Below, one piece after another: positions 27,132 to 36,001 of a stretch of 64,000 bases of DNA. Position 1 is the stretch's first letter; every line of letters begins with the position of its first letter. The notes beneath the pieces are model-generated. The model had not been told where the DNA came from, made no database searches, and worked only from the letters and a program-made list of their open reading frames with translations. A program made the position numbers and the translations under genes. This DNA is from Candidatus Puniceispirillum sp. (GTDB lineage Bacteria > Pseudomonadota > Alphaproteobacteria > Puniceispirillales > Puniceispirillaceae). The DNA lies in contig JAOEVD010000007.1 in NCBI GenBank assembly GCA_028383305.1, positions 35,538 through 99,537 on the forward strand, given 5' to 3'.

Positions 27132-28118
27132 TTAAACTGCGTCGATCACACAGGCTGGAAACAATTCTTCGGGCGCAACAAGGCGGGCAGCCAAATATTG
27201 CTCAATTGAGTATCTGCAGGCTGTCTCTAGTTCTTTTTGGTTTTGCGCATAGCCGTAGGGCCAATAATCCAGGCCCATTGTAGACATAGTTTTTTCCATC
27301 GCTTCGTTCAGCCAAGGCAGGGAGAGCCTATTGGCAGATCCCAGCCAGACCTCACGCAGGTCTTGGATCGCAATGTTACGCGCCTCTGTAAATGCGGCCA
27401 ATAACGCAACCGGAAGATCAGGGTTCTCATCAACCAGTGACTTGCGCACAGCAATGAGGTGCATGATTGGGAAAAAACCTGTTTTTTTATGATATACTCG
27501 TTCAGCTGAACCAAAATCTTTGACGATACGGACAATCTCAGGATTGCCGTCGAGGAAAGCCCTGGGAGGGTTGGGGGCAAGTAACGCATCTATATCGCCA
27601 CGAAGCAAGAGGTCCTGCAGAGTTTCCCCATCCTTAATCGTTTCAACGACCATACCTTCGGGTAGGTCAAGTGATAATCGCTCATGCCGCACACCGGTAT
27701 CTAGCGCACCCGTGCGCCAATGGATGCTGGCCGGGCTAACCCCGTATTCATCAGATAGCAGGCCACGCATCCATAACGCAGCAGTCATTTGGTACTCTGG
27801 CACACCGATGCGTTTCCCTGCCAAATCTGCAAGTTTTTCAACACCACTTCCAGCGCGCGCATAAAATCCGTTGTGACGGAACGATCGGCTGACAAATGCC
27901 GGTATTGCGGTGTAAGCACTCTCGCCGCGTGATACTTGCAAAATATAGCTTGAGATCGATAACTCCGTGATGTCGAAACGCGCCTCTTGAACAGCGATCG
28001 GAAAGAGCTTGCCAGTCGGCAAAATGCGACTTTCAAATTCCACGCCAGGAATAGAAACTCGCCCCTCGTGCAGTGGCATACATCTGTCATGATCCCAGGT
28101 TGCAAGTGTCAGCCGCAT
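27132..28118 (-). CDS. 4,5-dihydroxyphthalate decarboxylase-like / ABC-binding-protein-fold protein
   Basis: 328 aa from MRLTLATWDHDR (GGGGGA ribosome site 7 bases upstream; an alternative Met is 5 codons earlier). Family marks: RFDITELSISSYILQVSRGESAYTAIPAFVSRSFRHNG, DLAGKRIGVPEYQMTAALWMRGLL and a PPRAFLDG block. The family includes the Pht5 decarboxylase, and its members have the periplasmic-binding-protein fold, but this one has no signal peptide. The true reaction is unknown; a decarboxylase role would fit the acid-degrading cargo. It is the first cargo gene past the left repeat. Confidence 0.75.
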   Translation of the reverse strand: MRLTLATWDHDRCMPLHEGRVSIPGVEFESRILPTGKLFPIAVQEARFDITELSISSYILQVSRGESAYTAIPAFVSRSFRHNGFYARAGSGVEKLADLAGKRIGVPEYQMTAALWMRGLLSDEYGVSPASIHWRTGALDTGVRHERLSLDLPEGMVVETIKDGETLQDLLLRGDIDALLAPNPPRAFLDGNPEIVRIVKDFGSAERVYHKKTGFFPIMHLIAVRKSLVDENPDLPVALLAAFTEARNIAIQDLREVWLGSANRLSLPWLNEAMEKTMSTMGLDYWPYGYAQNQKELETACRYSIEQYLAARLVAPEELFPACVIDAV

Positions 28119-28586
28119 ATGTTTGTCCCCCATCTTATTACAGCAGGTGTAATGATCCTGTATTCGTTGGCAAAACCTTATGGTAAGCTACCTGCATCCA
28201 TGTGACTGCACAGTTTCCAAAGTTGGACTTATAACAATTCTTTTAGCATTGTTGGCAGTCCTTTTCAGAAAATTATAAATATAGACCCCAGCCAAATGAA
28301 GAATAGTAAAAGTAACAAAAAAAGAACCAAGAAAAATATTCGATTTCATTCGCGAGTGATTTGCCGAGCCGAGTGACATCGTTAAAGACCGTTCATCAAT
28401 TCGAACCCACGCAACGCAGCTTGCGCATCGTTCTCACCGTCGTTTCAAAAATTGCGTCACTGAGTTTGTATCGATGCACTAATAAAAGTATTTTGAGTCT
28501 TAAAACTTAAAATTATTCACATGTTTTTATGTAACTTTAACAAAAATTACCGTAAACCTAAAATAATTAAAATTGTAGAGCCAATA
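28119..28586. other. Intergenic stretch, no supported gene
   Basis: About 470 bp. A 63-codon minus-strand frame (28188-28379) with one hydrophobic stretch exists but has no ribosome site or family match. No repeats or RNA genes seen. Confidence 0.4.
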
Positions 28587-29198
28587 TTATCGCCAGAACC
28601 GAGACAGCCCGCCATCGACAGGAATAATTGCTCCGTTTATGTAGCTCGAATAATCCGAACACAGAAACAAGACTAGGTTAGTGATATCGGTCACACGGCA
28701 GCCCCTGCCCATTGGCACTTTCTCCATTAACGGGTCACCAAATGAAACTCCTGATTGTATCATATTAACGGTTGTATCAAAGCCATCCAAAGCCCTTGTT
28801 ATACTTTTAGCCCAAGCAGCGGTTGCTCCCCAAGCTGCATAATCGACGGAGAATTTATTGGGCTCAAAAGAGCCAATTAAATGAATAATTCGCCCATTTT
28901 TTCTACCCTTAATAGATGGCAAATTCTGTTGTGTAATTTGACGAGGATTTTCAAACAAATCCCTCATCCTCGTTGACCAACAATCCGGAGAAATGTCTAA
29001 GCTGTTAGTTTTTGTTTGGTTCATATCAGATGGTATTGTAATCAGAATTGACGTCTGTGGGTTACACTCATCAACGACGTTAATGCCCTCCTTTCTCAAC
29101 GCTTCAGACACGCTGCGAGCGAGTTCATTATTTCCAAACACTGAAGCAACTTTGCCCTTTAGGCCCCATGTCTTTCCAAACCCGTCTCTAAAAGGCAT
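28587..29198 (-). CDS. Degenerate SDR-family protein lacking cofactor and catalytic motifs
   Basis: 203 aa, shorter than a usual SDR (about 250). The C-terminal SDR pattern is clear (DITNLVLFLCSDYSSYINGAIIPVDGGLSRFW), but the glycine-rich NAD(P) motif is lost (VFGNNELARSV instead of TGxxxGIG) and the YxxxK pair is YAAWG, without the Lys. It overlaps the preceding SDR gene by 11 bp, so the two are translationally coupled and may form a heterodimer with this one as a non-catalytic subunit. It may also be decaying; the frame is intact. Confidence 0.75.
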   Translation of the reverse strand: MPFRDGFGKTWGLKGKVASVFGNNELARSVSEALRKEGINVVDECNPQTSILITIPSDMNQTKTNSLDISPDCWSTRMRDLFENPRQITQQNLPSIKGRKNGRIIHLIGSFEPNKFSVDYAAWGATAAWAKSITRALDGFDTTVNMIQSGVSFGDPLMEKVPMGRGCRVTDITNLVLFLCSDYSSYINGAIIPVDGGLSRFWR

Positions 29199-29958
29199 AT
29201 CGTTTCATGCCTCCATCCACTGGTATCACAGCCCCTGTGATGTACCCAGCCTCAGGTGAGGCCAAAAATGCAGCTAGATAACCTAACTCCTGTGGAGTAC
29301 CTAACCTTCCAAGCGGTATATCTTTCTTGCCATAGGCTTCTAATTCTTGGGCAGAATAATTTGCAAGTATCTGTTCACTGACAATCTTACCCGGCGAAAT
29401 TTGATTAATGGTCACTCCATCAGGTGCTATTGATCTCGATAAACCTTTTGACCATGCATGAACAGCCGCTTTTGGGGGATTGGCTGTGCTTAGCTTTTCA
29501 GGTTCCGATTTTCCTGTCACATTTATAACACGACCAAATTTTCTTGCCTGCATCGATGGCAAAACTGCGAAAGTTAACTCTCTCAAAACAACATAATTGA
29601 GGTGAAGCTCTTTTTCCCATAATTCACTCGGATGATGGAAAGGCGTCTGACGTGGTGCATCTGGTGCTTTGCTACGTCCGGCTGCATTCACTAAAATATC
29701 CACTCCTCCGAGAGCACCCTGTGCTTGTTCAAAAAGATAAGATGCCGCGCCAGCTTCAAAAAGATCAACCTCAATTGGAACTGGGGCAATCCCACCCATT
29801 GCGATTACTTCTTTCGAATGTTCTTCCAAAATATTTTTGCGCCGTGCCGCAGTCACGCACCGCACGCCTAATTGCGCAAAAACTTCAAAAACGCCACGAC
29901 CAATACCTTGGCTAGCGCCAGTTATTATTGCTCTTTTACCTGCGAGACTAACGCGCAT
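29188..29958 (-). CDS. SDR-family protein with intact NAD motif but no catalytic Tyr
   Basis: 256 aa. The cofactor motif TGASQGIGRGVF and the NAAG motif are present, and the C-terminus ends ITGAVIPVDGG. The catalytic YxxxK reads ANPPKAAVHAWSK: Lys kept, Tyr replaced by Ala. It is followed with 11-bp overlap by a second SDR that has lost both motifs. Together they could bind cofactor and substrate without ordinary dehydrogenase chemistry, or carry out a different reaction. Downstream of a TSUP carrier and MmgE/PrpD gene in the leftward operon. Confidence 0.8.
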   Translation of the reverse strand: MRVSLAGKRAIITGASQGIGRGVFEVFAQLGVRCVTAARRKNILEEHSKEVIAMGGIAPVPIEVDLFEAGAASYLFEQAQGALGGVDILVNAAGRSKAPDAPRQTPFHHPSELWEKELHLNYVVLRELTFAVLPSMQARKFGRVINVTGKSEPEKLSTANPPKAAVHAWSKGLSRSIAPDGVTINQISPGKIVSEQILANYSAQELEAYGKKDIPLGRLGTPQELGYLAAFLASPEAGYITGAVIPVDGGMKRYAF

Positions 29959-30011
29959 TACGCCTTGCTCTTTTCCATATCACTCACCTTGGTGTCTTGC
30001 GGCACAATATC

Positions 30012-30746
30012 TTAGGCAGGAAGAATCGCCTTTCCCAAGAACCAAATCCCACCCAGGGCAATAAGCGCCTCTATCAATTTTGCATGGACATTATCGCCCA
30101 TTCTCTTAACAATTTTACTGGCTATCCAGTTACCAGGAACCGTGAGGGTGCCCATCAAGAGCCCAGATAAAATCATTTGTGGAGTAAGCAGCCCAAGCGC
30201 TGAATACACACCCGCTCGCATCGTCCCATTAAAAAAACCAATAATAGCATCCGTTCCCAATAGAACAGCCCCACGCAAACCAGCACTGTTAAGTCCTGCT
30301 ATAACAAACATTCCTGTTCCTGCGGTCGCGCCACTAACGAGGCCAAACACAGCACCAAAAGCAACGATTGTTTTTACGCCAGACGTGAATTCCCTTTTCT
30401 TCAAATAACGACCCAAAGGGATTGCACTCAGCAATGTTAATCCAAGCACAGACAGTAGAGCTCTCTCTGGCAAAAAATCCAGTATCTTGGCACCAAAATA
30501 GACGCCCGGTATCGACGCTGCCGTGAACTGAGCCGCAGTTTTCCAAACAATTGATTTTCGGTAAATGAAAACACGGCTCAGATTATTACACGTTGCAAAC
30601 ACTGAAATAAGCGGTATCACAGCCTTAACGCCAACGATAGGCGTGAGGATTATGACCAAAATCAATGCTCCACCAAACCCGCCCAGACCACTTATGATTG
30701 CAGCAACAAATGCCGCAATAGGAACGATCAACAACTCAAGTTGCAT
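30012..30746 (-). CDS. TSUP-family (TauE/SafE) anion carrier
   Basis: 244 aa with about eight hydrophobic helices. The N-terminus AAIISGLGGFGGALILVIIL and the mid-protein VSGATAGTGMFVIAGLNSAGLRG are the paired glycine-rich signatures of the TauE/SafE (TSUP) family, which moves organic or inorganic anions such as sulfoacetate or sulfite. It lies between an MmgE/PrpD gene and two SDR genes in the leftward operon, so it may export or import a product of this pathway. Direction and substrate are unknown. Confidence 0.85.
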   Translation of the reverse strand: MQLELLIVPIAAFVAAIISGLGGFGGALILVIILTPIVGVKAVIPLISVFATCNNLSRVFIYRKSIVWKTAAQFTAASIPGVYFGAKILDFLPERALLSVLGLTLLSAIPLGRYLKKREFTSGVKTIVAFGAVFGLVSGATAGTGMFVIAGLNSAGLRGAVLLGTDAIIGFFNGTMRAGVYSALGLLTPQMILSGLLMGTLTVPGNWIASKIVKRMGDNVHAKLIEALIALGGIWFLGKAILPA

Positions 30747-30819
30747 GATTTTTTCTTTCTAAAAATCTGACTGAATTTTGCTCAACAAAACACTCGAAAA
30801 AACCAAAACCGAATATTGA

Positions 30820-32181
30820 TCAAGGCACCAACTCGCAGCTTTTTAACAGCTTTTTGATGCTAAACTTTTTGTGCTCAAGACAGATATCTATTAACTGGGA
30901 GAAATCTTGGCTAGAAACAGAACCGAGGATAGAAGTTGCTTTCCTCGCCACGTCTTCTTTAGTCATTGGCCGCTGCGGAGTGCCATGTACAACTTTTGCA
31001 TGGTGCTTCAATTCTCTACCACTTGAAAGCTTGATATTAACGATGGACTGACGCGCAGGCTTTGCGTTAACGAGAACATCTGATTTTATGATCTCAATTT
31101 TACCTCGAACTTGAAGAATTTCAGAATTAGTCATGAGCGACTCATCATGCGCCGCCGAAAATGCGCACTCACCTCTCAAAATCATGAGCGCCACTAAGTG
31201 CTGAAGACACACAGTTGGCATAGCCGCGTTATCAACAATGTGTATACGGTCCGAGGGCATTGTTAAGCTGATCTTTTCAATGCTAGCAGGATCAAGTTCA
31301 TGTTGGGATATTATGGTTTCGAGTGCATCTAGAACAGACTGGATTGGGGATCCAACACACCACTTTTTGATTGATGCATTATCAATTTCAAAAACGTCAC
31401 CAAGGCGGTCAACCAACTTGTTAGGCTCAGGATCTTCTGCAAAACAAGCAAACAATCCACGCTCTCCTGTTAGCGGATTAGGGGGTGAGGTCATTTTTGA
31501 CTTGGCAAAGAAGGCCGAGTACAAACCATCCCGCGCTCCCTTTCCACCAAAAACAAATGCTTTCTCTATGTGATCAGGGTCTCTATTCCAGTAAGGCAAA
31601 CCAGAGGCTTGCTGGACAGTAAATGACATCAAGCTGTTTATTTCTTCCCGATTAAAATTTAAGCAAGCCGACGATGATGCAGCAGCTCCGAATAAACCAC
31701 CAAAACAATGAGTAGAAAATTTGGCTTTGCTAGGATCACGCAAATTTAATGCCATATTACAGCGCGCACCAATCTCATAGCCCAAAGCAATACCCCGCAA
31801 CAAAACTTCGGAACTTGCGTCACTGGTTTCTGCGGCAGCAATAGCTGCAGGAACTATTGCGCAACCAGGATGAAACCTCCCCGCCAGATGACTATCATCT
31901 GTCTCATCAGCATGGGCAAGCATCCCATTAACTAAAGCAGCTTCAAAGACACCCACCTTTCTTGAGGTGCCAATTAGAGTACAAGCCGGCTTAGATGGAA
32001 ATGATCGCGCGAAACCAGATGCAATTTCTCCTGGTGGTAGCGTCATACCCGAAATAATTGCAACTAATGTGTCTAATAGATGCAGCCTAGTTTTAGATTC
32101 AATTTTTTCAGGTAATTCTTGATGAGGCGCTGCAAAAATATAGTCATACAATTTCTCTTCAATCAAAATCGGATCAGACAC
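30820..32181 (-). CDS. MmgE/PrpD-family protein (paralogue C, divergent active site)
   Basis: 453 aa from a GTG start. The family's first block reads MLAHADETDDSHLAGRFHPGCAIVPAAIAAAE, with HP kept. The central Lys block is changed (EKAFVFGGKGARDG where others have KRxHxG), and the late His block is SPIQSVLDAL with Gln instead of His. It is therefore the most unusual of the seven paralogues. It lies 15 bp downstream of an isocitrate-lyase-family gene and 87 bp before... on the same transcript, a TSUP carrier. Family members dehydrate, decarboxylate or epimerise di-/tricarboxylates; its own reaction is unknown. Confidence 0.85.
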   Translation of the reverse strand: MSDPILIEEKLYDYIFAAPHQELPEKIESKTRLHLLDTLVAIISGMTLPPGEIASGFARSFPSKPACTLIGTSRKVGVFEAALVNGMLAHADETDDSHLAGRFHPGCAIVPAAIAAAETSDASSEVLLRGIALGYEIGARCNMALNLRDPSKAKFSTHCFGGLFGAAASSSACLNFNREEINSLMSFTVQQASGLPYWNRDPDHIEKAFVFGGKGARDGLYSAFFAKSKMTSPPNPLTGERGLFACFAEDPEPNKLVDRLGDVFEIDNASIKKWCVGSPIQSVLDALETIISQHELDPASIEKISLTMPSDRIHIVDNAAMPTVCLQHLVALMILRGECAFSAAHDESLMTNSEILQVRGKIEIIKSDVLVNAKPARQSIVNIKLSSGRELKHHAKVVHGTPQRPMTKEDVARKATSILGSVSSQDFSQLIDICLEHKKFSIKKLLKSCELVP

Positions 32182-32196
32182 GACTCTAAACCTTTT

Positions 32197-33096
32197 CTAC
32201 TCATAATCTTTGACAAAACGTTCCTCGAGAGAGGAAAGAAAGTCCAAGCCAACTAGCTCATTCAACTCGTCAAAATCAACGGCGAGATCGGGTCGATCCA
32301 CCGTTAGCCCCTTGCCAAGGACATCACTATTGAAAGCATCAATTGCTAAACGCATTCCCCTAACTGCTGCTGAGGTGAGAAGGCGAGGGTATGAAACTGC
32401 CTTAACCCCTATGGACTCAAGTTCAGTTGGACTGATTAAAGGGGTTGTGGAGCGCTTGCGAAGGCCAAACCCCATGTTAACAAACAACGGCTTTGCAGTG
32501 GCACTCGCGATAGTCTTGATGTCGTCTATGTCATTGAGAGCGTCAGCAAAAACGCAATCCGCACCGCATTCAATGTACTCACCCAAACGATCAACAGCCG
32601 CATTTACACCATCAATATTTGCGGCATCAGTACGCGCGCGAATTAGAAATTCATCTGATGTTCTAGCATCAACAGCTGCTTTTATTTTATCTTTCGCCTC
32701 TGACAAAGAAATCAGTCTTTTGCCAGACATGTGCCCACATCTTTTTGGAAAAACTTGGTCCTCAATGGAAAGACAATGGACACCTGCCCTTTCGAAAGCC
32801 TTCACGGTAAAATGAACATTTACTGCGTTTCCGTATCCAGTATCTGCATCAGCCACTAATTTTAGATCACAACATGACGCGATCTCTGCACAAGCGTTTA
32901 AGTTATCTTTGAAGGTTAATATACCTCGGTCTGCCCATCCGAGACGAGACTCTGACAAGCCAGCGCCTGAAATTGTTGCTGTTTCAAAGCCACTTACAGA
33001 AACAAGGCGCGCACTGTAACCATCATAGACACCTGGAAAAATTGTGATTTTTTTCTCACAAAGCAACGTCAGTAATGACTTTGATCCGAGGGCCAC
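32197..33096 (-). CDS. Isocitrate lyase/PEP mutase-family carbon-carbon lyase
   Basis: 299 aa from a GTG at 33096. The loop motif KRCGHMSGKRLI is the KKCGH-type catalytic Cys loop of lyases such as PrpB; DADTGYG binds the metal and IEDQ follows. So it should cleave a 2-hydroxy di- or tricarboxylate into two acids. It is in the leftward operon right after MmgE paralogue D (6-bp gap) and before paralogue C (15-bp gap). PrpD plus PrpB order is the back half of the 2-methylcitrate cycle, but there is no citrate-synthase homologue here, so another substrate is likely. Confidence 0.88.
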   Translation of the reverse strand: MALGSKSLLTLLCEKKITIFPGVYDGYSARLVSVSGFETATISGAGLSESRLGWADRGILTFKDNLNACAEIASCCDLKLVADADTGYGNAVNVHFTVKAFERAGVHCLSIEDQVFPKRCGHMSGKRLISLSEAKDKIKAAVDARTSDEFLIRARTDAANIDGVNAAVDRLGEYIECGADCVFADALNDIDDIKTIASATAKPLFVNMGFGLRKRSTTPLISPTELESIGVKAVSYPRLLTSAAVRGMRLAIDAFNSDVLGKGLTVDRPDLAVDFDELNELVGLDFLSSLEERFVKDYE

Positions 33097-33102
33097 GAAC
33101 CG

Positions 33103-34500
33103 TTATCCCGACATCTCTGCCAACAACAGATCGGCAGATCCCAGCGCCTCGATATTCATTACCATTTCGACTATATTTTTTGCTGACGTGTCACTGATCG
33201 AGCTTTTCGCCAATGTTCTGAATTTACTTATGATTTCCTCATCACTTGCAAAGTCGTATTCACTACCTCGTGGGTACTCCCTTGTTTCACTCTCAAGATC
33301 ACCATTTTCAAACTCAACTTCGACCCTGACCATATGCCGATATCCAGAACCTCTTTTCGTAATGTTCGGGTCGTGGATCACCTTAATTTTCCGAGACAGC
33401 TCAATTCTAGCTGGATTACCCACACAATCTGAAGTGAACTGCTCCACAAAAACATCACCCTCTATTAATAAAGTTGCCACACAAAAAGGCAGGTTTAATT
33501 GTGCTGATGTCAGACCCTCTGGTCGATAGTCCCACCCAACATGATCGACTGTTACTTGTGAACCAAAAACTCGGATTTCCTTGAAATCATTCTTAGAAAA
33601 TGGACGACGTTTCTGTATGTCTTTTATCGCATCTAAGGTCGTATGATTCGAGCCAACACAAGAATAGAATTTCAACGCAATGTTCATTAGTTGGTACTCT
33701 TCCCCAAGACCTGCAACTAATTGTTCAAGATCGAAACGATCCTCAGATCGAGAAAATGTTGAACAAAATCCGCCATATGGCGCCTCAAAGACATCCACGA
33801 TACCTGTAAAGCCCTCTTTTGCGAGCAACGCCGCAAGCAAGCCACTGTGAGCAGATTTACCGGCATGCATACGCTTGACCATCGCACCAAATTGAGCTGC
33901 CATCAAACCAGACGATTGGGTTCCCGCTATACCGATTGCATGCAATGTTTCCTCGGCTGTCAATTTCAAGAGATTCGAAGCGCCGGCGACTGAAGAAAAA
34001 ACACCAACTGTTGCGCCGGAGTGCCAACCTTGGCCAATATGTTCTTGCCCCATACACAAGCCAACTCTAGGCCCTATCTCATAACCCGCGATAGCCGCTT
34101 GCAAAAAATCATTGCCCGTGATCTCAGGATTCAGTTCTGCCAACGCGAAAAGTGGCGGCAAGGTAACAGCGCCAACATGCAGCACACCCTTTCGATGGAC
34201 ATCATCTAATTCAAATCCCTGAATTTGCGTCCCATTTACAAGAACTGCGTGCAGTGGCCCCATCTTCTCCAGGCCAGCTAATAATGAACAGCTTTTGGTC
34301 TGATCAACTTTTGTGATGGCTGCAATCAACTTCCTTGTCCACTCCAGACGTGCTCCATATAGGCCGCAACCAATACTGTCTAGAAACAAGAGTTTTGCCC
34401 TATGTTTGACATTATCCGGAACATTCGAGAGGTCGAAGCTGGAAACAAAATTTGCAATACCCATTGAGTAGGGGTTTCCGATACCTCCAGCGTGACCCAT
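33103..34500 (-). CDS. MmgE/PrpD-family protein (paralogue D)
   Basis: 465 aa, start at 34500 with GGAGG 5 bases upstream. Conserved blocks: QIQGFELDDVHRKGVLHVGAVTLPPLFALAE, QGWHSGATVGVFSS, VKRMHAGKSAHSGLLAALLA and SNHTTLDAI (His kept). Active-site His and Lys positions therefore look intact, unlike paralogue C. First gene of the leftward operon D - lyase - C - TSUP - SDR - SDR, divergent from paralogue E across a short palindrome-containing promoter region. It could be a dehydratase, decarboxylase or epimerase. Confidence 0.88.
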   Translation of the reverse strand: MGHAGGIGNPYSMGIANFVSSFDLSNVPDNVKHRAKLLFLDSIGCGLYGARLEWTRKLIAAITKVDQTKSCSLLAGLEKMGPLHAVLVNGTQIQGFELDDVHRKGVLHVGAVTLPPLFALAELNPEITGNDFLQAAIAGYEIGPRVGLCMGQEHIGQGWHSGATVGVFSSVAGASNLLKLTAEETLHAIGIAGTQSSGLMAAQFGAMVKRMHAGKSAHSGLLAALLAKEGFTGIVDVFEAPYGGFCSTFSRSEDRFDLEQLVAGLGEEYQLMNIALKFYSCVGSNHTTLDAIKDIQKRRPFSKNDFKEIRVFGSQVTVDHVGWDYRPEGLTSAQLNLPFCVATLLIEGDVFVEQFTSDCVGNPARIELSRKIKVIHDPNITKRGSGYRHMVRVEVEFENGDLESETREYPRGSEYDFASDEEIISKFRTLAKSSISDTSAKNIVEMVMNIEALGSADLLLAEMSG

Positions 34501-34559
34501 TACATCCTCCGTTTAATTTATCCATTGAAAAAATCGTTGATATTAGGTTCAATTGAAAA

Positions 34560-34574
34560 GTCGTACGTTACGAC
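34560..34574. promoter_or_regulatory. Palindromic operator candidate between two divergent operons
   Basis: GTCGTA-CGT-TACGAC, a perfect 6-bp inverted repeat with a 3-base centre, lies in the 115-bp spacer between paralogue D (left) and paralogue E (right). The T-N-GT-N3-AC-N-A like symmetry recalls operators of GntR/FadR-type regulators, although no such regulator gene is in the window. Confidence 0.45.
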
Positions 34575-34615
34575 CATACACAGAAAACCCTGCGCAATGA
34601 ATAAGGAATTTTTTA

Positions 34616-36001
34616 TTGTCTTTATCCCACAGCCTAGCTGACCGTATTATAAATTCTAGGGTAGACGTTGCAGATCAAAGGATCATTAACTCAGCAAATT
34701 CTGCCCTGCTGGACACGGTTGGCGTTACCCTAATTGGATCAAAAAGTGAGGCAACACAATCTGTCATTAAAGCGCTTGAAGCGAAGAACACTCCAGAGGG
34801 CGCCCTAATCTATGGAAAAAAGCTCAAGGTAAGCATGCTCGATGCAGCCATAATAAATGGCACGTCGTCGCATGCGCTCGACTTTGATGACTGTAACAAC
34901 ACTATGGGTGGTCATCCTACTGTGCCAATTTTAGCTGGTCTTCTAGCCAACAGCGAAAGCATGCACGCTAATGGTCAGGATGTTATTGAGGCCTATGCGA
35001 TAGGCGTGGAAACTATTTGCGCAATGGCGAAAGTGTTAAATTTTCACCATTATGAAAAAGGGTGGCACCCCACCACTACTCTAGGAATTTTTGGTGCTGT
35101 GGCGGCAAACGCTCGTTTGCAGAGGTTAGACGTTGACAAAACCGCGACCGCAATTGCAATCGCAGCTTCCATGGCTTCGGGTATAAAAGCTAACTTTGGC
35201 ACATATACTAAGCCATACCACGTTGGCCATTGCACAAGAAATGGCCTGCTTGCTGTTCGAATGGCGGACGCAGGCTTGACAGCCAGCTCCGTCGCACTGG
35301 AAGGACAGCAAGGATTTTTTGACGTGTACAACGGGAGAGGCAATTATGATCTCGACCGTTTGCTTGAAGCTTGGGGGAACCCCTTCGAAATCGTTGATCC
35401 TGGAATTGCGGTTAAGCTCCACCCCTGCTGTGGCAGCACCCATCCTGCTGTTGATGCTGCGATCGCGCTCAAAAGAGAACATAATTTACAATTGAGCGAT
35501 ATCCAGTCAGTGTTGTCATGGACGCATCCACGGCGACTGAAACATACTGATCGACCGGAGGTAAAAACAGGTTTTGATGGCAAGTTTTCCGTGCAATACT
35601 TGGTCAGTCGCGCATTACAAAATGGAAAGGTTTCCTTGTCTGATTTTTCAGATAATGCAGTTAATGAACCGGAAATACAACAATTTCTGGCCACCAACAT
35701 CATAGCAGAGCCCCATCCAAAATCGAAACCAAATGAAAAGAATGTTTACTACGCAGAATTGACTATCACGACAAAAGATGGGAGGCATTTACAAAAATTT
35801 GTAGACGCGCCTGTAGGCCGTGACAAGGACCACCCGTTGCCAGAAAACGCACTCATAAATAAGTTCTATGATTGTTGCGCTGGGGTTTTAGCACGTGGCA
35901 GCGAAGTTGAGTTAGCAAACAAGCTTAAAAATTTCCAAGATGTTTCTGACATCCATAACTTATCGGAGTTTATCGAAAATGCCACAATTGAACGACCTTA
36001 G
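34616..36001 (+). CDS. MmgE/PrpD-family protein (paralogue E)
   Basis: 461 aa, TTG start at 34616 with AAGGAA 7 bases upstream. Conserved blocks: SSHALDFDDCNNTMGGHPTVPILAGLLA, KGWHPTTTLGIFGAVAANA, YTKPYHVGHCTRNGLLAVRMA and CCGSTHPAVDAAIAL; the catalytic His and Lys positions are all present. It overlaps a TcuA-like dehydrogenase gene by 23 bp, so they work on the same pathway: dehydrogenation then hydration, decarboxylation or epimerisation of an unsaturated acid is a reasonable model. Confidence 0.88.
   Translation: MSLSHSLADRIINSRVDVADQRIINSANSALLDTVGVTLIGSKSEATQSVIKALEAKNTPEGALIYGKKLKVSMLDAAIINGTSSHALDFDDCNNTMGGHPTVPILAGLLANSESMHANGQDVIEAYAIGVETICAMAKVLNFHHYEKGWHPTTTLGIFGAVAANARLQRLDVDKTATAIAIAASMASGIKANFGTYTKPYHVGHCTRNGLLAVRMADAGLTASSVALEGQQGFFDVYNGRGNYDLDRLLEAWGNPFEIVDPGIAVKLHPCCGSTHPAVDAAIALKREHNLQLSDIQSVLSWTHPRRLKHTDRPEVKTGFDGKFSVQYLVSRALQNGKVSLSDFSDNAVNEPEIQQFLATNIIAEPHPKSKPNEKNVYYAELTITTKDGRHLQKFVDAPVGRDKDHPLPENALINKFYDCCAGVLARGSEVELANKLKNFQDVSDIHNLSEFIENATIERP

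Noticed and set aside
28188-28379. 63-codon minus-strand ORF with a hydrophobic segment
   Set aside because: No start signals or homology visible; kept as non-coding.
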